The position numbers were made by a program, and so were the translations under genes. A stretch of DNA of 64,000 nucleotides from JADJDM01 sp044352985 (lineage in GTDB: Bacteria > Bacteroidota > Bacteroidia > B-17B0 > Aurantibacillaceae): assembly GCA_044352985.1 (NCBI GenBank), contig JBILCU010000007.1, positions 62,001-126,000 on the forward strand. Direction: 5' to 3'. Shown in pieces: positions 61,468 to 64,000 of this stretch. How positions within the stretch are numbered: position 1 is the first letter of the stretch; the number at the start of each line of letters is the position of its first letter. The notes beneath the pieces were generated by a model. That model did no database searches and was not told the DNA's origin. It saw only the letters and a list, made by a program, of their open reading frames with translations.

Positions 61468-63087
61468 TTAAATTGCAATTTTCTTTTTTCTGGTTGCTTT
61501 TGGATGATTGGATACTTTAGTGTGTTTATCGTGACCATCAATTGATACAGTTCCTCCTTCATGCTCGTAATTCTTTTTAAACTCTTCAAGTGAAACAATG
61601 GAGCTGTGATCAATAACTTTTGCGTCAGCTAAATAAATAGTAATTTGTTTTTGTTTTGGTAACATGTTCAGTTTTTCTTTGAAGCCAAAACAATTGGTAA
61701 AAACCAATTCACTTTTTAAATCTACCTGAATTTTATTTTCATTTATCTGATTAATTAAATAATCGGCTTTGAAAATATTTTTAAAACTCATTCCGTATAT
61801 GAAATTAACAATAATTTCCATTGCCATACCTGTTCCAACACCAATTAACAAATCTGTTGCTAGCGTTGTAATAATTGTTGCGACAAAAATGATTAATTGA
61901 TCAATTCCAATATGATACATATGTTTGAATTCACGAGGATGCGCCAAACGGAAACCAACAAAAATAAGCATGGCTGCTAGTGCAGCATTTGGAATCATTT
62001 CAATTAATGGAACTGCAAACAATACTGCAAGTAATAAAAATAAACCGTGAAAAAAATTAGACCAGCGTGTTTTTGCACCATAACCAATGTTGGCAGAACT
62101 ACGTGCAACTTCACTTATCATGGGCAAACCACCAATAATGCCCGATAATGTATTTCCGATACCAACACCTACAAGATCTTTATTTGCATCAGATTTTCGC
62201 TCAAATGGATCAATGTTATCCATTGCTTTTACGGTAAGAAGAGATTCTATACTGCCTATTAATGAAAATAAAATTATATATTCAATAAAGATACCGATGT
62301 TAGATGAAATACCTGAAAAATCTACATTGATGAAGCTTTTTTGTAAGGTTTCTACAATATTCCCAACCTTAACCAAAGCAAAATTTGCAATTGCGCCTTC
62401 TGTTTTAATATGCAAGGCAAATCCTAACGGAATTGATACAGCAAGTACAATTAATGGTGCAGGTATTTTTTTTATTTTTTGATTGTTTATCAAGCTGTGG
62501 ATAATAAGTATAAATAAGCAGGCTATTCCAATTTCAGTTACATGAGCATTTTCTTGCATAATGCTTGAAGGTATCATCGCAAGCAATTCCAATGGTTCTT
62601 TACCTTTTAGTTCAGCTGGTGGAATGCCAAATAACGTATGAATTTGTTTTGACATAATTATTATTCCAATTGCAGCTAACATTCCATGAATAGCAGCACT
62701 TGGAAACAAATCACTTAGTTTTCCAAATTTTAATAATCCAAATACTATTTGAAATAATCCGGCAACAACTACAGTGGCTAAAGCAAGATGCCAGCCTTGA
62801 TCTCCGCCACCAAATGCAGAAACTGCACCTGATGCAATTACTATTAATCCTGCTGCCGGGCCTTTAATTGTTAAGCGGGATCCTGCAAAAAATGAAACAA
62901 CAATGCCGCCAATTATTGCGGTAATAATTCCGAAAATTGCCGGGAAATCACTTGCTTTGGCAATTCCAATACTTAAAGGCAATGCAAGTAAAAATACCAT
63001 AAAACCTGCAATGGCCTCTCCTTTAAAATTTTCTTTTAAACCTTCCCAACCATCTTTTGGGATTTCAAGAATTTTATTTTTTTTCAT
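61468..63087 (-). CDS. SulP/SLC26 family anion transporter with STAS domain
   Basis: A 539-residue inner-membrane transporter. Spans begin at GEAIAGFMVFLLALPLSIGIAKASDFPAIFGIITAIIGGIVVSFFAGSRLTIKGPAAGLIVIASG (the SulP signature region), with FSLIGSIESLLTVKAMD, GVGIGNTLSGIIGGLPMISEVARSSANIGYGAKTRWSNFFHGLFLL and ALAAMLIFVGFRLAHPREF. The C-terminal STAS domain is about 435-520 (FTNCFGFKEKLNML, VIDHSSIVSLEEFKKNY). SulP proteins carry sulfate, bicarbonate or dicarboxylate; next to SbtA/SbtB genes a bicarbonate role (BicA-like) is the best guess. First gene of the operon. Confidence 0.92.
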   Translation of the reverse strand: MKKNKILEIPKDGWEGLKENFKGEAIAGFMVFLLALPLSIGIAKASDFPAIFGIITAIIGGIVVSFFAGSRLTIKGPAAGLIVIASGAVSAFGGGDQGWHLALATVVVAGLFQIVFGLLKFGKLSDLFPSAAIHGMLAAIGIIIMSKQIHTLFGIPPAELKGKEPLELLAMIPSSIMQENAHVTEIGIACLFILIIHSLINNQKIKKIPAPLIVLAVSIPLGFALHIKTEGAIANFALVKVGNIVETLQKSFINVDFSGISSNIGIFIEYIILFSLIGSIESLLTVKAMDNIDPFERKSDANKDLVGVGIGNTLSGIIGGLPMISEVARSSANIGYGAKTRWSNFFHGLFLLLAVLFAVPLIEMIPNAALAAMLIFVGFRLAHPREFKHMYHIGIDQLIIFVATIITTLATDLLIGVGTGMAMEIIVNFIYGMSFKNIFKADYLINQINENKIQVDLKSELVFTNCFGFKEKLNMLPKQKQITIYLADAKVIDHSSIVSLEEFKKNYEHEGGTVSIDGHDKHTKVSNHPKATRKKKIAI

Positions 63088-63169
63088 GACTCAATAATTT
63101 ATTTTAACGAAATGCAAAAGAATTCAAGCAATACTTAAGGTATTACTTGAAAAAATAAATTATACTAAA

Positions 63170-63535
63170 TCAAATTCTGAGATTTCTTACAGCTATGAAA
63201 ATGGAAGTTTCTTCTGTAAGTTGAATTCGGGAAGAAACTTTAGGGTTATCTGTTTTTTCTAAAAAGCTAAAATGAAGATAGGACAGTACTAGGTTTAAAT
63301 CAAAATTTATTGTTTTAACTTCATCATCATCTCCATCTTCCGTTTCTTCTTCAATAAAGTTTGTTAGAAGATTATCATCCGTTGAATTTTTCTTAGGAAG
63401 TAAATTTGTAGAATGGTCTTTATTTATAAATTGATTGCCACTTAAAACATTAAAGGTGTAGGCAATTTGAAAAATTAATGAAATTAAAAATAGAGAAAGT
63501 AATAAAACGCTTCTGTATTTTTTTGAAAAAGTCAT
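63170..63535 (-). CDS. Hypothetical membrane-anchored small protein
   Basis: Not recognised. A 121-residue protein with an N-terminal hydrophobic segment (SVLLLSLFLISLIFQIAYTF), then a polar stretch and an acidic block NFIEEETEDGDDDEVKT, and a C-terminal part (FDLNLVLSYLHFSFLEK, SSRIQLTEETSIFIAVRNLRI). It lies 82 bases upstream of SulP in the same direction and could be co-transcribed with the anion operon. A divergent neighbour at 63622 has a similar layout (anchor, then FIEEED). The start is ATG at 63535. Confidence 0.65.
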   Translation of the reverse strand: MTFSKKYRSVLLLSLFLISLIFQIAYTFNVLSGNQFINKDHSTNLLPKKNSTDDNLLTNFIEEETEDGDDDEVKTINFDLNLVLSYLHFSFLEKTDNPKVSSRIQLTEETSIFIAVRNLRI

Positions 63536-63621
63536 TACACAAATGTATGCTAAAAATTAGTAATCCATATTTTTTTCAAAAACTTTTGCAATTCATTATT
63601 TAAGATGATAGATTTGTTGAA

Positions 63622-64000
63622 ATGAATAACCTATTGTTCTCTAAAAACAAACCTTTATTTTCAACCTTTTTGTTTGGGTTATTTTTTGTTTATTCAATTA
63701 TTGTATCTCTTGATTTTACTGGTAATTCATGCTTTTCAACTCAGTATCATAAATTAACATTGTCAGTTAAAAATAACGATACAAAAAATTCAAGTTTTGT
63801 TTTTGAAAGCAATTATTTTATTGAAGAGGAAGATGTAAATGAAAATGAGTTAAAGAAAAATTCTTCTTTACTTTCTGTATTTGTTTGCGCATGTGTATTA
63901 ATCTTAGTGATAAATTTTAAAGATAGATCTTCACTTTTAAAATTTTTTGATTTTTATCATTCAACCACTCTAAAAAAAATATTACAATTAAATTGTATAT
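63622..64000 (+). CDS. Hypothetical membrane protein, 3' end beyond the window
   Basis: Not recognised. I translated from the ATG at 63622; the frame is open to the last base (126 codons). N-terminal anchor-like FSTFLFGLFFVYSIIVSL, a polar part with NYFIEEEDVNENELKK, a second hydrophobic segment (SVFVCACVLILVIN) and a basic end. The acidic FIEEED block recalls the FIEEETED block of the divergent gene at 63535, 86 bases away, so the pair may be diverged copies. Function unknown. Confidence 0.6.
   Translation, partial: MNNLLFSKNKPLFSTFLFGLFFVYSIIVSLDFTGNSCFSTQYHKLTLSVKNNDTKNSSFVFESNYFIEEEDVNENELKKNSSLLSVFVCACVLILVINFKDRSSLLKFFDFYHSTTLKKILQLNCI

Overview
The window is an AT-rich chromosomal segment (about one third G+C, judged by eye) from a member of the Bacteroidota. 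The main signs are four cell-surface proteins with type IX secretion C-terminal domains (two of the gliding-motility CHU_C type, two of the shorter type A), TonB-dependent receptors with carboxypeptidase-like N-domains, a fused E1 alpha/beta 2-oxoacid dehydrogenase, SbtA/SulP and SiaB/SiaC genes, and many start regions preceded by the Bacteroidota -7 box TAnnTTTG rather than a clear Shine-Dalgarno sequence. The EF-P sequence (TPGNLRAF loop) points to a lineage near Chitinophagales/Sphingobacteriales rather than Flavobacterium; this is inference only. No rRNA, tRNA, CRISPR, prophage or intact insertion sequence was seen.

Layout: 1-3.3 kb holds tilS (cut by the window edge) and an MsbA-like exporter. 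3.35-4.34 kb is a non-coding double tandem-repeat array. 4.3-7.6 kb is a small accessory patch: a LamG/T9SS surface protein, a long imperfect hairpin element, a Fic protein with a perfect operator palindrome, and a parDE toxin-antitoxin pair. 8-19 kb is mostly housekeeping: E1 dehydrogenase, a lipoprotein hydrolase with a methyltransferase, a FecA-like receptor, tex, efp and accA. 19-29 kb carries two giant paralogous CHU_C surface proteins, each with a small secreted companion. 29.5-35 kb has a Cys/Lys-rich secreted peptide, an outer-membrane beta-barrel protein, DedA and P5C dehydrogenase.

35-40 kb begins with a FIST / PAS-histidine kinase / response-regulator operon whose genes overlap, followed by a TPR protein overlapping a SUI1-type factor. 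40-48 kb has glycolytic genes (fsa-type aldolase, enolase), a pseudouridine synthase, gmk, the SiaC/SiaB pair, an M1 peptidase and divergent HupE / DUF6702 genes. 48-53.6 kb has GDP-fucose synthesis (gmd, fcl), a TPR protein with an inserted Cys/His motif and another T9SS protein. 53.7-56.5 kb is a cytochrome oxidase assembly/subunit operon (ctaB, two subunit III genes, subunit IV). 56.7-59.3 kb has three unrelated metabolic/RNA genes. 59.3-63.1 kb is a compact minus-strand operon SulP - DUF2490 outer-membrane protein - SbtA - SbtB-like PII, which looks like a regulated inorganic-carbon uptake system in an apparently heterotrophic organism and is the most interesting unit here. The window ends with two small divergent membrane proteins with acidic segments.

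Several start codons were moved inward from the longest frame where signal peptides, ATG codons or promoter boxes gave a better choice; this is stated for each gene.
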